Shown here piece by piece: positions 1 through 12,977 of a stretch of 64,000 bases of DNA. Every line of letters begins with the position of its first letter. The stretch's first letter is position 1. This DNA comes from Synanceia verrucosa (taxonomy: Eukaryota; Chordata; Actinopteri; Perciformes; Synanceiidae), in NCBI GenBank assembly GCA_029721515.1, contig CM056558.1, positions 14,601,240-14,665,239 on the forward strand. Reading direction: 5' to 3'. The notes beneath the pieces are model-generated. The model did no database searches. It was not told the DNA's origin and saw nothing but the letters and a program-made list of their open reading frames with translations. Made by a program: the position numbers and the translations under genes.

Positions 1-6
1 ACACAG

Positions 7-3000
7 GATGGCGATGATGTGTACGAGTTTATTGATGAGTAAGTAGAAACTTTAATCCTCTATCATTTAAACATTGTTCTGCTGGCTAAAAGTGGCTGCA
101 GCTGCATGAACATGAAGTGGGACGGTGTTTCTATTATTACTGCTACTGTTATTTTTGCATGCACAGAAGCAGCTGCAATAACCACTATTGCTGCAACCAC
201 TATTACCTAAAAGGCTTTTGTAATTTGAGAGTTTAACATTTTGACACAACTTCAAAGTATCACAACTTGCCAAAGTATCACAAATGTGCCAAAGTGAGCA
301 GTATCATATTTCCTGGTGATGTGGTTATAAGTTGTTTCCATCTTTCAATATATTTCCTATTTCACCAGGATGGCTGGAGATTCATTCAAAGGTTCATTAT
401 GTATGCACTAATGTGAAGAATTGTCTAAAAAAAGTGACCATTTCTGTTGGAATTGTTCCTTCTTAGGGATCAGTTAAACCAGTTAACTGCAGAGAAGCTG
501 GACAAAAAAGAAGTGAAGAGGCAACAGGCTCTGGAGAAGAAAGATCTGATGGGGCGTCAGAAAAAAGAAAATGAATTGAGGAAGAATTTTAAGGTCCCAA
601 CAACGTTTATCCTGCATGAGACTATCTTAAATCTTGATTATGTTTGTTTGACACTAATGACATCAGGAAAATGCACCATGTTACAATGAAGAAAAACTAT
701 TTTAAGATGTGAGGTCTAAACCTTTGAAACATCAGTGGCTCAAGGCACAGAATATTTTTTTAAGTGGCATACTATGTATTATGTTGATAAAATATTGTAC
801 TGACTTGAAATTTTAATTCTGCAACTTAGGTTGCATCCAAAATCATTAATCATTGTTAATCAAATACACCCACTCCATCCATATCCAAACCTCATTCATT
901 TTAACTTTCACTGATCTTGTTTTTTCGTCCTTGTGTAGTTGCAAGGGGACGTGGAGGTTCTTCATACAGCCAGAGTCAGGCATGACTGGCATGGAGGAGG
1001 AAAACTTGATCTCAGTGTACGACAAGGAGAGAGTGTGGAGATCCTCAGGGTGAAAAATAACCCAGGAGGCAAATGGTTGGCTCGCTCTCTCAATGGAAAA
1101 TGTGAGTTACTTTAAATTTCTATCAAGCATAGTATAGAAAACCTTCCTGTCTGAACCTCTCTTCAATGCCATAAAGTTGTCTAAAATATTGGTCGTGTAA
1201 ATTATTTTACAAGGCAAAAGACAAATAGATGGATCCGAGGCTGGAGGTTCTATGTAGCCCCGTTTTTTTGTACATATCCAGCAGAAGTTTGTGTGTATAG
1301 GCATCTTCATTTCCACATTTCCACCCATACTTTCAATTTGCACATTCAATTTATCTATATTCTTTTGCATTGTAGTACACTAGTTATTTCATTTTGGCAA
1401 GCAAAATTTTGTTTGTGCTCATGCACATCTGTAAAACAAAAAAGTATACTTTCTAGTAAGTGATATTAAATATGCAAGCAAGAGAGGTCAAGGTTTCCCA
1501 ATATAATTAAATAATAGACAGGTTGAAGAGATGTCATGAAGCAATTTGGAATAGACAAAGTGAGACAGTGGAAAGTATTTATATCAAGACACTTTATCTT
1601 GTGGTTATGATGGTTGTTTCTCTATTACACCAACTGGCAATGTGGTATGAATGTAGTGTTGTGGTGGCTATCGCAAGTTTAATATACGTTCCTCTGATTA
1701 AAAGAAGAAGAAGAAGGAGAAGAATAATCCATTTATTAGTCCCTCAATGGGCACATTTCAATTGTCCAACTCTGTTTGTCCTATGTCTTTATTGCACATT
1801 ACACACAGGAAACACACGCATGCACTGATGGAGAGGTGTCAGATTAAGGGAGCTGCCATATTCAGGTACCCTGAGCAGTTGGGGGTTCGATGCCTTGCTT
1901 AAGGGCACCTCCGCTGTGCTCAGGAGGAGGAGCTGGTACCTCTCCAGCTACCAGTCCACTTTACATACTTGGTCCGATTTGGACTTGAATCAGCGATTCT
2001 CCACCTCCCAGCCCAAGTTACTACTGACTGAGCTACTGCCGCCCCCATGTAATGACTGTGTGTGTAGGAGCCATTCTTCATTTATGTTGTGCAAGTTCTT
2101 TATTTTGACCACAGGGGTGCATTGTAGTTCTTGTTTCTCTGTTTAATGCTAACTGGTAGACCCTAAACAAACCCTGAAGTAAGCAAACTAACGTAAAGTG
2201 AAACTTACAAACTTTCTCGAGAACAACTTGGAAAAGTTATTTCTGGAATCGAGTAAAGACCAATCCTCAAGCCACCATTACATGACTAAATTAAGTTTTT
2301 CTTTGATCGTCATTAATGTGACAGAGATTTTGTTGTTACAGATAAAATAATTGTTCTTCCTTTGTACCATAACTATTCTGCCAATAGCGATGCCTGGTTT
2401 AAGAACATCAAGATCCAACATTTTCAACAAAGACAAGAATAAGCCTTGCTGTGACATCCTTGACTATAAGTTGTTCTGTTATTCTTGTAAAAGTTTGTTT
2501 GAACTCAACCAACACCCAAATAAATTCCTCGCTCCAGATTCCCTGTGATGCTACTGATCATCACTCTTTGCATCACATGGGACAGTGAATCGTCATAAGA
2601 CAGCCAAATTACATCATCTTGATGTTGTGCTACCTTGCAGATGGATACATTAGCAACACCTGCGTGGATATTGACTACGAGGCAGTGAAGCGAAAATTAC
2701 TCCAGCTCAGAAAAACAGACATATCCCCATTGCCTCCACCACCTCCAGACCCCCCATTGATGTTAAATATGGAGTCCAATAGCAGCAACAGGTAGTGGTG
2801 TTTTTTTTTTTCCAATTCATCTAATTGTTAAGCTGTATTGCTTTCTCATTTCCACCCACTACTGTTCCAACTAACATGTTTCCTCTAATCTGCAGCATGC
2901 TTCAGGATGATGGTAAGTGACAGCAGACCATAACCAAACATTACTCCCTGATTGGACTTTACACCGGTGTTATTTGTTATTATTATTAACAGCTTCAACT

Positions 3001-5393
3001 GTAATTGAAATAACTGTATGCACTCCACACAGTTTGCTAAAAGTCTATACTTTTGACAATGACAATAAAGAATGAGAAAGTTGACCAATTTGATTTCTTG
3101 AACATTAGCATGAAAAAAGAAACTTAACTTTTTTTACATCATTTTTTTCTCACAAGTGATTGTGATAGATGCTTTGAACTGTTATTGTTTGATTGTTTCA
3201 ACAGATAAAATTATTAATTTATTTACAGGAAGACAAAGATCGTTTTAGTTTTAGTTTTACCTTTTTGTTTTGTCCTCAGATGACTATGATGACGTTCAAC
3301 CAATAACTGAGGATTTTCCCCCACCACCGCCTGAAATCAGGTACTTATTCACATCTAGTCTACTGAGAGGGGACAGGAAATGAAAGATTGACATATTGAC
3401 AGCTCAGTGAAGCTCCAGCATAGGTGTAATGTAGAGCTTTATTTATGTGGTTCTGATAAGAGATGAGACATGAAATAAAGTTCAAATACAGAAAAAAATG
3501 TTATTCTAATCTCTTTTATTCTGAAGAAATGTATTGTTGGTAAATGCATTTATATACTTCTTGATCAGTGGTTTAATGTTAATACTCTCTTTCCAGCATA
3601 GATCCCAAAGTGGAAAAGGAGCTAAGGAAAAGATTTAAGGTAAATAGTTTGCAAACTATCACACTAGATTATTTCGTTTTACTGGTCGATAAACCAGATT
3701 GTCATCAACATATCAGTGAATTGTTTGTTCCTGAATTATTTCTCTAAAATCCAGGATGGATCCTTTTTGTATTTTTTGGTTTTCCAGTATGAAGGGCCAC
3801 TCAGGGTGCTCCACACCATGATGGTGGATCCTAACAGCATCATAAAGAAGCCAGGAGGGAAGGATCTGCATGTAACTCAGGGAGAAATCGTCGATATCAT
3901 CCAGCTGACCAGCAGCAGGAAAGCTCTGTGTTGCAATCGTCTTGGAAAGTGTATGTGAGATCTTCAAATCTGCTTTTGATTGTATATTAATTTAAGATGT
4001 TACGTGTCATCATGGCTGTGTGATTAATGAGACTACAGCCATGCTAGCGGCTTTGTGAGGCTGCACTGAGGCACAGCTGTGCTTTGAACTAACATGTTAA
4101 CATATTCACAATGACATGACTAACACGCTGATGATGTTAAAGGAAAACTTCACCAGCAAAACAATCATTTAGACATAAATTAGTCTGTGTCACCTTGAAT
4201 TTGTGAAGTAAACTGTGCTCCACGCTGAATCCAAATTCAGAGAAAATTCTTGATGAAGTGAAGTAAATGTGGGGCCATGTTTAACAACAGCAAATCTATA
4301 TCACAGCATCTATTTACTAACCCTCACACAACTTGTGTCATTTACACAGTTTGCTCACTTCTTCCAAAACACATGCATTCATGATGAATCTATTTTTACA
4401 TCCATATGACTGCATCAATTTTGTGGCAATCCATATTGTAGATATTGATATATTATTAAAACTTTGAACTGCTAGGGTGATTTAAGGTGACTGTTTTACA
4501 TAAAGTATGTTTTTATCACTTCTCACAGATGGTTATGTGTCCAGAGCTCTTCTTCTTCCAATGTAAGTGAATCTCCATCTGTTTAAGGGCCCTGCTGCCA
4601 TCAGCATTTCTTTGATATAGACTCTTCACACCATAAATAAATCATCACCTTTTGACTGACCTTTCTGCACATGTACCATCGATGGTGATGGACAAATGAA
4701 GCTTCACGAAGCATTTGTGATATTTTTTGACTCCTCTAGATTGCAGGTTTGGTTTAGTAAATTTCCATTATACTAGCCTTTTTCTTTAAACCAAGAGCAC
4801 CATCTGGAGGAGTCAAAAATATAAGTGCTTCATGGATCTTCATTTGTCCATCAGGAATCATTGGTATGATAACGGCTCCTCTTTGACTTTGATTTTTGTT
4901 GTTATAATTTTAGAGTCATGTGCATTAGTAACATCAAAAAGTTGTATATTTATATTTCATTTATTTCATCTGTGCTAAAATAGGAATTTTGTTCTCATCC
5001 ACATCTTGAGTAGCCTGACAAGCCAGACTATAACGTCAAATGTACATCCTGCTAGGCAAAAATATTTTTTGGTGCTAGGATGCGTCTAGATTTCTAGGCT
5101 ACATCTTGAGTAACTGAGTGACTTCATGTTAAGTCTAGAAATATCAATAGGAATAATTTTCATGCATTCAGTTTAATATCAGACTTTTTTTACAGGGAAG
5201 GAGACATTTACGATGATGTTGACTACCCAGGTGGTGAGTTACATTCATATCCTGAAACAAATACAATGCAAACTGTGTTACTGTAATTTTCATTGTCATA
5301 TATTCCCTTTGAATGACCATGCGTTTGTCTGATTTTGGAAATTGTGTCTTTGTTTCAGATGTCTACGACAATGAGGCACCACATTTTGATTAA
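7..5393 (+). CDS. FYB1/PRAM1-family adaptor (ADAP-like), 3' part of gene
   Basis: This is the 3' end of an immune-cell scaffold gene that continues beyond the left edge. Inferred exons are 7-38, 467-593, 939-1101, 2641-2791, 2896-2912 (17-nt microexon), 3280-3340, 3597-3639, 3788-3950, 4529-4562, 5196-5233 and 5359-5393 (TAA). All phases join, giving 287 residues. A lysine/glutamate-rich helix precedes each of two helical SH3 domains, one in exons 939-2791 (GGGKLDLSV, GKWLARS, YGYIS) and one in exons 3788-4562 (GGKDLHV, YGYVS). Between them lie proline-rich stretches and an acidic YDDV motif, and another YDDV is close to the C-terminus. In ADAP, phosphorylated YDDV sites bind SLP-76 SH2 and hSH3 domains can bind acidic lipids. 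Two hSH3 domains and the C-terminal tail match FYB1, whereas the neighbours suggest the PRAM1 locus, so I give no symbol. The donor after 593 (gtccca) is weak. Confidence 0.85.
1698..2048 (-). repeat. tRNA-derived SINE, minus orientation
   Basis: Read on the minus strand, the element begins near 2048 with a tRNA-like head (GGCGGCAGTAGCTCAGTC, then a B-box-like gattcaagtcc). A body follows that mentions 'ctggtagctggagaggt' and 'gaggtgcccttaagcaaggc', which is typical of a SINE common in percomorph fish. An AAG-rich tract at about 1700-1725 would be its tail. It lies in an intron of the FYB-like gene. A degraded second copy is at 7743-7960. I saw no clear target-site duplication. Confidence 0.7.
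4686..4853. repeat. Fold-back (MITE-like) element with about 16-bp perfect terminal inverted repeats
   Basis: The ends tgatggacaaatgaag (4686) and cttcatttgtccatca (to 4853) are exact reverse complements. The inverted similarity continues inwards through 'gactcctc' and 'gaggagtc', so much of the 168 bp can fold into a hairpin. It lies in a FYB-like gene intron. I found no convincing target-site duplication and cannot name the family. Confidence 0.65.
5001..5112. mobile_element. Short MITE flanked by a 12-bp direct repeat
   Basis: The 12-mer acatcttgagta occurs at 5001-5012 and again at 5101-5112. It flanks an 88-bp insert that begins gcctgacaagccag and ends ttctaggc. With part of the flank counted as element, the termini are inverted (tagcct and aggcta) and the true duplication may be 9 bp. 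The start resembles the terminal repeat of the larger element at 33920-34362. Confidence 0.55.
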
Positions 5394-5696
5394 TGAAACA
5401 TTTTAAACTAAAGACACACGGAAGAGAGAGAGATACAGAGAGAAGAAATAAACTGGATAGACTTTACAACTGGAACTGAACGCTAGCTTATATAAACCAT
5501 ATATTTATCCATGTGGATGCACATCCAGGAGTTTGCCTGATTCCACCACTTGCATTCAATTAAACGTTTTAAACATAGCCAGGCATCCTGTTATAGTTGA
5601 GGTGGAGCAGAAAAGTGTTGTCTGGCTCACAAACTAAAAAGTTCAAACTGTATGAAAACTGTATAAAATTAAGGAACAGTATGTATCATTCACTCA

Positions 5697-5753
<57 letters not shown>
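5697..5753. repeat. (CT)n(CA)n compound microsatellite
   Basis: There are about eight CT units followed by about twenty CA units in the 3' flank of the FYB-like gene. The tract is long and uninterrupted, so it is likely to vary in length between individuals. Confidence 0.95.
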
Positions 5754-5756
<3 letters not shown>

Positions 5757-6357
5757 GTGTTGAGAATAACTTGTCATCATTGCTTGTACAGAAAAAGAAT
5801 ACACTATGACTGTAGCTTTGTGTGAGTTGCTTGACCTCTGAGATCATTTAACATAAACGACTTTTACTGTTAACTGTGTCCCTGTTTTGTTGTTGTTGTT
5901 GTTTTTACATTAATTGCAAAACACACGTAAATAATGACTTCAAATGGGCCTTTCCAAACTGTTTTTAATATACACATTGGACTCCATTTCTCAGAGGGTT
6001 TGATTACTGTTGTTCTCTTATCATTAGTTTTTATTTGTTGTTCTTGGTGCTTTATTGAGTATGTTGGGGTTTGTTTGTTTTTTTGCACTCTATAGCACTT
6101 TGAAATCTTTAATGTGCTTTATAAATAAAATGTATTATTATCATTAATATTAGTATTTTGACTCGTTTGGCTCGTGACTATCATCATGAGCCATAATTAT
6201 TTATCAGCTTATACACTTTATACTTTTAATACTGCTCTTCTGTATTATAATTTAATTGTAAATAGTAATACTTTTCTGTTATTTTTTATTGCCTTTTATT
6301 TGTACTGTGATTGCATTTCAATAATCAATAAGTAATTGCATTCTATTCTATTCTATT

Positions 6358-6358
<1 letters not shown>

Positions 6359-6413
<55 letters not shown>

Positions 6414-6417
6414 AATA
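6359..6417. repeat. (AAT)n microsatellite
   Basis: About 15 AAT units pass into AAAT units at the right end, between the FYB-like gene and pex11g. Confidence 0.95.
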
Positions 6418-6904
6418 CATTTTTCCACCTCTGCACGTCAATACCTATCCTATTAGGGAGGAAAGCTTGGAGCAAAAAACACACTCATATAACATCTTTC
6501 ATAACCTGGAGGAACAGATTTTTTTTATAATAAATAATACAGATTTCAAAATCAACTAAAAGGTAGCTGCATACACCTGTGTGTTTTATAATGTATAAAT
6601 ATTAACAATATTTATATTAACAATGAAATATTGCTCTGTTTACTGGCTGTACTGTCCTGTTGAGGCAGGTATGATACAGCCCAAACTGAAGAGAGCAGCA
6701 GTCACCATCGCACATGAAAAAACAAGCAGAAGTTCGATTGAATCGGGGATCGTCTACCAGAGTCTATTTGGTGCACTTCCTGTTTCAAAGTCCAGCTGGT
6801 GTCAGTAGTAATGGACATGTTGTGAGCTTCATACATGAGTAAATAAGTAAGTAAGAGTGTGTTTGTTTTCCTGCGGTGTGACACTGTTTGAGCAGCAGAC
6901 AGAC

Positions 6905-9900
6905 ATGCAGTCTCCTGTTGAGTCTCTGGTCGGACTGCTGGAGTCATACAGAGGAAGAGATAAAGTTGTAAGTACTCATCTATTTTAATATTTATATGAT
7001 CTACACCTGGAGTTTGCTGTTATCATCTCTGATATGAGATATTTAGTTTTATGTTCCATGAATGACCATAAGTATAAGTAAACCAAAAGTGTTCATGATG
7101 GAAAATGCGCCATTTCAGAATATTGTTTATTATAATTAGTGACGTATTAATGTCATCACATTAATGTTGCAGCTGATAAAGGTGGAGCTAGTTTTATATA
7201 TTTATTTTAAAAATATAAAAAATAGATCAGCTTTAACTACATCCCAGGATCCTCTTTATTTGACAAGCTCTTTTAAAAGTACTTTGAGTACTACACTGTT
7301 TTCTTCCTCTGTTTGTCATTTCAGATCCGGACGGCCTGTTATGGCTCGCAGCTGGTTGGAGGACTCCTTTCCAGGAAGACAGAAACCGACGTTTCATCCC
7401 AGCAACTTGGGAAACGTCTGCTGCTGTTTTCTGCTCAGCTCAGCCACTGCCGGACGGTGCTGAGGCTGTTTGATGATCTGTCCATGGTGGCTTACTCCCA
7501 CAGCTATGGGTTTGGAGGCGGGGTGAGCCACACAACGACAACACTCTGCTCCATCCCCTCTCTCCTCTCAAGTCTCTTCACATTTCACAGAGCAGTCAAG
7601 AAGGGATGGAGTAGCTTCCGTTCCACGCCTTGTCATTTTAAGATCAAAGACTGATTATTTTGTTATTATTTATTAACAGCTACAGTTTCTGTGAAGCTTT
7701 GACAGTGGCTGTGTTTTCTGAGGTTCAGGATTTGTTGATTAAGGGGTGGCAGTAGATCAGTCTGTGGGGACTTGGTTTGGGCACTGGAGGTTCATCAGTT
7801 TGAGTCCCTGCACAGACCAAATACAGAGTGTGCTGGTAGCTGGAGAGGTGCTAGTTCCTCCTCCTCAAGGTGCCCTTGAGCAACGTACCAAATCCCGAAC
7901 TTCTCTCCATTTAATGCATGTTTATAGGTCCTCTCCATTTCTATTCATTTAAAAACCTCTTACAGTAGGCATACAGTATTTGTCTACCTTCTGACCGAAA
8001 ATGACATACCCAAAATAAATAGGATATATCTTCACAACTACAAGGGTCGTATGAATAACTTTTCACGTGTGACACAAACACCTGTGAGTTTACTACAAAT
8101 GTGTCAGAATCAACATATGTGTAAGGGTGTCTGGGAAAATTCATGTGGAACACAGCAGGAAATTCAAATTTTTGTTCATGTCTTAAAAAAAACAGTGAAA
8201 ACCAGACCTGAATCATGGTAAAGTAGTATCTAATAAGTAACTGCAAAAGCAGATGGTAAAAATTTCAACTTGAAAATTTTTAGGGATGTCAGTCGGCACA
8301 TTTTGACACAGTATGTGCCATTTGACCTTTCTCAGTTGGAAAAATATTTTTTGTCACTGATATATCACTGTGGTTATTAATTCCACCCAAATGTAACTAT
8401 TTTTTTTAACTCATTTTGAAAATTCACCAGACCTCTATAAATTTCCAATACAAAAAGATCTTACAACAGGAATTAGCCTCCTCTAACATGTTATAGAGGT
8501 TAATGCATGTCTGTAGGTACTGTTTGAGTGTGTTTGTGTATTTCAGGGTGTAATGTAAAAAACATTAAATAACAACATCCATCCATCTATTATGTACCGC
8601 TTATCCTCACATAGGGTCGCGGGGGGGCTGGAGTCTATCCCAGCTTTCTTAGGGCAGAAGGCAGGGTACACCCTGGACAAGTCGCCACCTCAACCCAGGG
8701 CACATAGAGACAGACAACCACTCACACTCACATTCACACCTACGGACAATTTAAATTAGCCAATTAACCTAATCCCCATGCATGTTTTTGGATGGTGGGA
8801 GGAAGTCGGAGTACCTGGAGAGAACTCACGCAGACACGGGGAGAACATGCAAACTCCACACAGAAAGGCCCCGGGCCTGGGACTCGAACCCGGTACCTTC
8901 TTGCTGTGAGGCGACAGTGCTAACCACTACACCTAAATAACAACACAATGAGAAAAATTGAATATCCTCCTCAGGTGATTAATAAAGGGATATTCTTCTG
9001 ATTCTAATACAAAATAACAAAATAAAAGTTCTGTTTAATTTCGTTAAATAGTAAAGTGCTCAAAGTTTACCCACAGCTACTGCAGTGCTTTATAAGGCAT
9101 GAGTGCGATACGGACAAAAAAAATGTCAGTATGTTTTTGAACACATCATTAGCTATGTTCCCAATGAAAAACAACTCTGATCTTGAAAATGATGTGATAC
9201 ATAACTACAGTTTTACACTGCAACAGCTGCATTAATTCATGTGGCATCATGTCTTTCAAAGGAGGAGGATGCAGGCGTGCGTTTTATATCTGTGCTGACC
9301 AACGTGGCCGACCAGTTGTACTACCCCTGTGAACACATTGCGTGGGCTGCTGATGCTGAGCTCATCAAAGTGAAGTCTGATAGGTGGTGGCTGTTCAGCA
9401 CGGTGCTGTGGGGGACCTCGCTGCTGCTGGGGATACTCAGGTCTGAGATCAGCTGTCCACAAACATCAAATCACATCTGACTAGAGACACTGACATAAAA
9501 ATAATATGTACTGACATGACAAATTCTTTCCAAGTGTCCAGAATTAATGCATAATTACTGCACAAAATATTAGAATAACGCTGGTAAAATTCTTTATTTT
9601 TCTAAACTTAATAAGGCATTGGTATATACATTCTTGATATATTTTATTGCACCACAGAGCTCCTTTGTTCTCCAAAAACTATTAAAAAAACATACTGACT
9701 GGCTGTTTATGGAGAGTTAAAAAGTAATCTATATATTTGTGATCTGTTTTTAAAGATCTTTAGGAGCAAACAGTGGACTTGGTGTTGAGTACCACCATGA
9801 GAACAAGCAAAGTGTGAATACTGAAAGAAGGACGAACACGGTGCTGTGTTAGTTCTTTTTTTGAGGGGGATTTGATAACCAGAAGAAAAATATAGAATAA

Positions 9901-10592
9901 TGCCAGCCTTATCCTTTTAAATGTAAATTAAATATATTGTATTTATATTTTCCTTCACCTGTCAAAATACATCAGACACTACTGGTACACTATCCGTTTA
10001 TTTGTACAGCCTCTCTTTTTTTAATTATCAAACAATAAATAAATCACTTACAATGTGTTTGTCATGTTAACAGAATAATTTGTAACACTGAGCAGTACTT
10101 AGTCATTCGCTTTACTTGCTGAATTTGGAGCAAATGGCCATGAAACACCATCAGTCTGAGGTGAATCTTTTGCTGTTTAGATCGCTCCGAGTTCTGCTGC
10201 TACTGAAAAAGAAGCTGAAGACATGTGAGAGGGATGGAGGTGGCAGCAGGTGTTGTATCTACAGTTTTCTGTCAAGTTTTACTCACTTTGCAGTTATTGT
10301 AGAGGGAGATTCTTGCATTTTGAGATGTTGTTCTGTAAGGGAAAAGAAGATGCTCTGATGAAGCTGTGTGTTTTTTTTCCTCTGCAGTCGCTCTCAGATC
10401 CACAGACAGATACAAAGGGAAATGCTCTCTGTCCTCAGCGGCATGGCTGACCTCAGTAATGCCATTCATTGGATGCCGCCTGGCTTGCTGTGGGCAGGAC
10501 GGTTCCCCAACTGGCTGGTGGGGCTGATGGGGACCGTGTCATCTCTCATTGGTTTGATCCAGATGAACAGCATCAAGACGGACAGTGCATAG
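6905..10592 (+). CDS. pex11g: Peroxisomal membrane protein 11C (PEX11 gamma)
   Basis: This PEX11-family protein acts in peroxisome membrane elongation and division. Five exons splice in phase: 6905-6967, 7325-7522, 9262-9440, 10181-10249 and 10388-10592 (TAG). They give 237 residues, close to the human protein (about 241). The first ATG (6905) starts an N-terminus of the family type (LLESYRGRDK). Conserved blocks are QLSHCRTVLRLFDDL in exon 2, ADQLYYPCEHIAWAAD and a hydrophobic segment (about residues 135-150) in exon 3, a basic loop (LLLLKKKLK) in exon 4, and LSNAIHWMPPGLLWAGRFP plus a second hydrophobic segment (LVGLMGTVSSLIGLIQM) at the C-terminus. The two hydrophobic segments fit the known topology with both termini in the cytosol. 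The exon 3 acceptor (tctttcaaag) has a weak pyrimidine tract, but family alignment supports it. Confidence 0.95.
7743..7960 (+). repeat. Degraded tRNA-derived SINE
   Basis: A head ggggtggcagtagatcagtc, a B-box-like tcagtttgagtccc and the body 'tggtagctggagaggtgc ... aggtgcccttgagcaa' match the element at 1698-2048 in opposite orientation. It lies in pex11g intron 2. Confidence 0.7.
8566..8945 (-). repeat. tRNA-derived SINE copy A with 12-bp target-site duplication
   Basis: The element at 8578-8933 is flanked by taaataacaaca at 8566-8577 and 8934-8945. On the minus strand it starts at ggtgtagtggttagcac (tRNA A-box region), passes a B box (gggttcgagtccc), and ends in GGAT-type repeats. It belongs to the same family as the copies near 16.7, 27.2, 32.7 and 43.5 kb. 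It is in pex11g intron 2. Confidence 0.9.
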
Positions 10593-12977
10593 TCTTCACC
10601 TGAGGTATAGATCAGGCACTTTGATGACTGAATAATCTGTACTAGTGGGTGCTGAGTGAAAGGATGTGTAGCAGATCTTGAATGTGATTTTTTTTTTTTA
10701 CAAAATAATACTTGGACATTGTTATCTGACATGAGACAAATGGAGGATGATTTGAGGATGAAATTAATCAATGAAACATCCCTAAATGCATTCTTGACTG
10801 CTGCAGCATCACAATCAGACAAATGTGACATGTATTTAGAATGTCTGTATCATTACATGCAGATTATAGTATTTATACGGCATTAAGTACAGTATAGAGG
10901 TTTTCAGGAAGGAGCCACTCTTCCTTCAGATGACGCAGTGATTTGGAGGCTCCTTGGGATGAATCGACTTTGTATTCCGCACATATTGCCTCCTACTGTC
11001 AGGAATGATAATGATTGTGTTTAGAAATTAAGGCTCTGTGGTGATTGTAAGATGGATGCTGTGGATGCTAAAAATCGCTGCCTTGTGTAGATACACACTC
11101 CATACACCAATTTTCAGTTTTTTTTCTGATTGGGCTTCTGTGATCACTCCAGTAAATGATACCTTTCTGTCACATAATGTTTAACATCAATAGACAGACA
11201 ACACGGATAAAATGTTATATAGTCTGTTACTGGAGAAATAGAACAGAAGCATACATAGCTGCCTGAAATGTAAATTCAGTATATTAATTTACTTGAGATC
11301 ATGTAAACATTTTTCTAAATAAATTGTTCTCTTTTGGGTGTTTGGTCGATATTTGATTGAACATGTCTGAAAATGTCAAGATGACGTGTGCAAATGTTGC
11401 CTTCACTTGTTGTTGCTGGACGGTTGGAGAAAAAGAGTCTTTAGAGCAAATTATCAACCCAATAACAGATACCCACTTCATTCTGCAATTGCAGGGTGTA
11501 TCATCTGTTAATTGCGCATTCATAACTTGTAATCATGATCGCAGCTGCTGAATAGCTGCATCAAATTATAGATTGAATCGCAAAATTAAAAAAATACTGG
11601 TATTACAAGTTAAAATGTGCGATCGAATACGGTATTTGCTTGTATATCAGGATTTGGAACTGTGTAAATATAGTGTTTAGTGTTCAGTCGCGTGAATATT
11701 TGTACAGAAGATAGAAGAAGACACAAGGTATTGATGATATTCTGAAAACTACAACAGCAAGTGAACGCACCACAGATACAGAGAGACGTTGAACAAATAA
11801 AAACTGCCGACTCGACAGGATAGCTGTAATAATGACAAGAAAGCTTAGTTCCATTCTGTGACTGTTTTTGGCTTACTCATGGATTATGTGGGATTTTTGT
11901 ATTTAAGTACTGTCGTTATAGCATGACGAATAAAACAAAGTCAAAGTTTTGGAAAAGACTCAAACCCCAAACGGCGTCAACTCGTCCGTCGTGGCACCGA
12001 GAAGAGTCTCTGTGTGGATACAAAGAAACAGAGAGAGACCTCAAATATCAGGTGAGAGCTGCTCCTTTAGCTGCTGAAACCATGACTTTTAAACACTAAG
12101 ATACATATTTATTTTTGAGCTCTTCTTTGGGGTGCTGTGATGTATTATTAGCTAACTAGTTAGCCTTGTGCTACTGAAACGGCTAACCAAGACAGCCAAA
12201 CTGAGCAGTAACGTTAACCCTCAGTAGGAAACATTAAATATAACTCAGGATTTGTGTACCAGTCTTTGTTGCCTCACTGTGTTCCGACATGATTGTAGAG
12301 TTGTGAGTAAATAAATTTTATTAACATATATATTGTCCATTCAAAGTGTTACTGTTATTTTCTTAGCACGTAACGTTAAGTTGATGAAATAAAACTTTGT
12401 ATTTTCTGGATAACGGGCGAACCATTTATGCAACATCCACTTGTTCCAGGTAATGAGCTAATCTCCGTATCATAACAGATTTTATATATGTATATTGTAT
12501 TGCATTGTGGTTCATTTCGTGTCAAATTTACCAGAGAACCTGCATGATTTGAGAAATGATTCTTTCATTGTTGTTAGGATACAAAACTATGTTTTAAGGT
12601 CGAGAATTCTTCTAAATTTTCAGATTTAGTCTGCAGACAAATTATTTTTGGGTGTAGGAATATATATGTGATGACAACTGAAATACTTATGTAAAAAAAA
12701 AAGAATATTCCGTGCTTACTAGTAGGTCCATTTGGTGGTTACACATGTACATGTTGTCCTTGCACTTTGAGCTTTCAGCAGCTTTCTCTATCTTGATGTA
12801 CTTCTGATAGTTCCAGCTTTAGCCGATGGTGTCTAATTACTAAAGACGTTATCTTCTCTCACTAGGAGCTTGATTTGAATTTACATAATGTTGTTCACGT
12901 CGTTTAAAAACCAAATGGACCCAATTCCTGATAAACTCTTTGTTTAAACTTCTTTCTCTGGCAGGCTTTTTTTCAAA
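10593..12977. other. pex11g 3' UTR, intergenic region, apba3 untranslated first exon and intron 1
   Basis: The pex11g 3' UTR probably ends after AATAAA at 11318-11323. A probable untranslated apba3 first exon ends at 12051, where ...aaatatcag is followed by gtgagagct. The next exon starts at 12965 after tctggcag, 13 nt before the apba3 ATG. The transcription start is not determinable from the sequence; the stretch 11940-12000 is locally richer in CpG. Nothing else is recognisable. Confidence 0.6.
11318..11323 (+). terminator. Probable pex11g polyadenylation signal
   Basis: An AATAAA hexamer is followed within 30 nt by a GT-rich stretch (ttgttctcttttgggtgtttgg). It lies about 725 nt after the stop codon, with no stronger candidate closer in. 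Confidence 0.55.

Larger units (their letters stand above)
5394..6904. other. 3' UTR of FYB-like gene and intergenic region before pex11g
   Basis: Candidate polyadenylation signals AATAAA are at 5447-5452, only 54 nt after the stop, and at 6124-6129. The stretch around 6085-6135 (agcactttgaaat, gctttataaataaaatg) resembles a common fish repeat tail. Two microsatellites are listed separately. I see no coding exon here. The pex11g promoter should lie in the last few hundred bases, but no core element stands out. Confidence 0.6.

Noticed and set aside
5597..5809. Small protein with a His/Thr repeat
   Set aside because: It is a translation of the (CA)n microsatellite.
10466..10831. 121-residue open frame on the minus strand
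   Set aside because: It overlaps the last pex11g exon and its 3' UTR antisense, with no family features.
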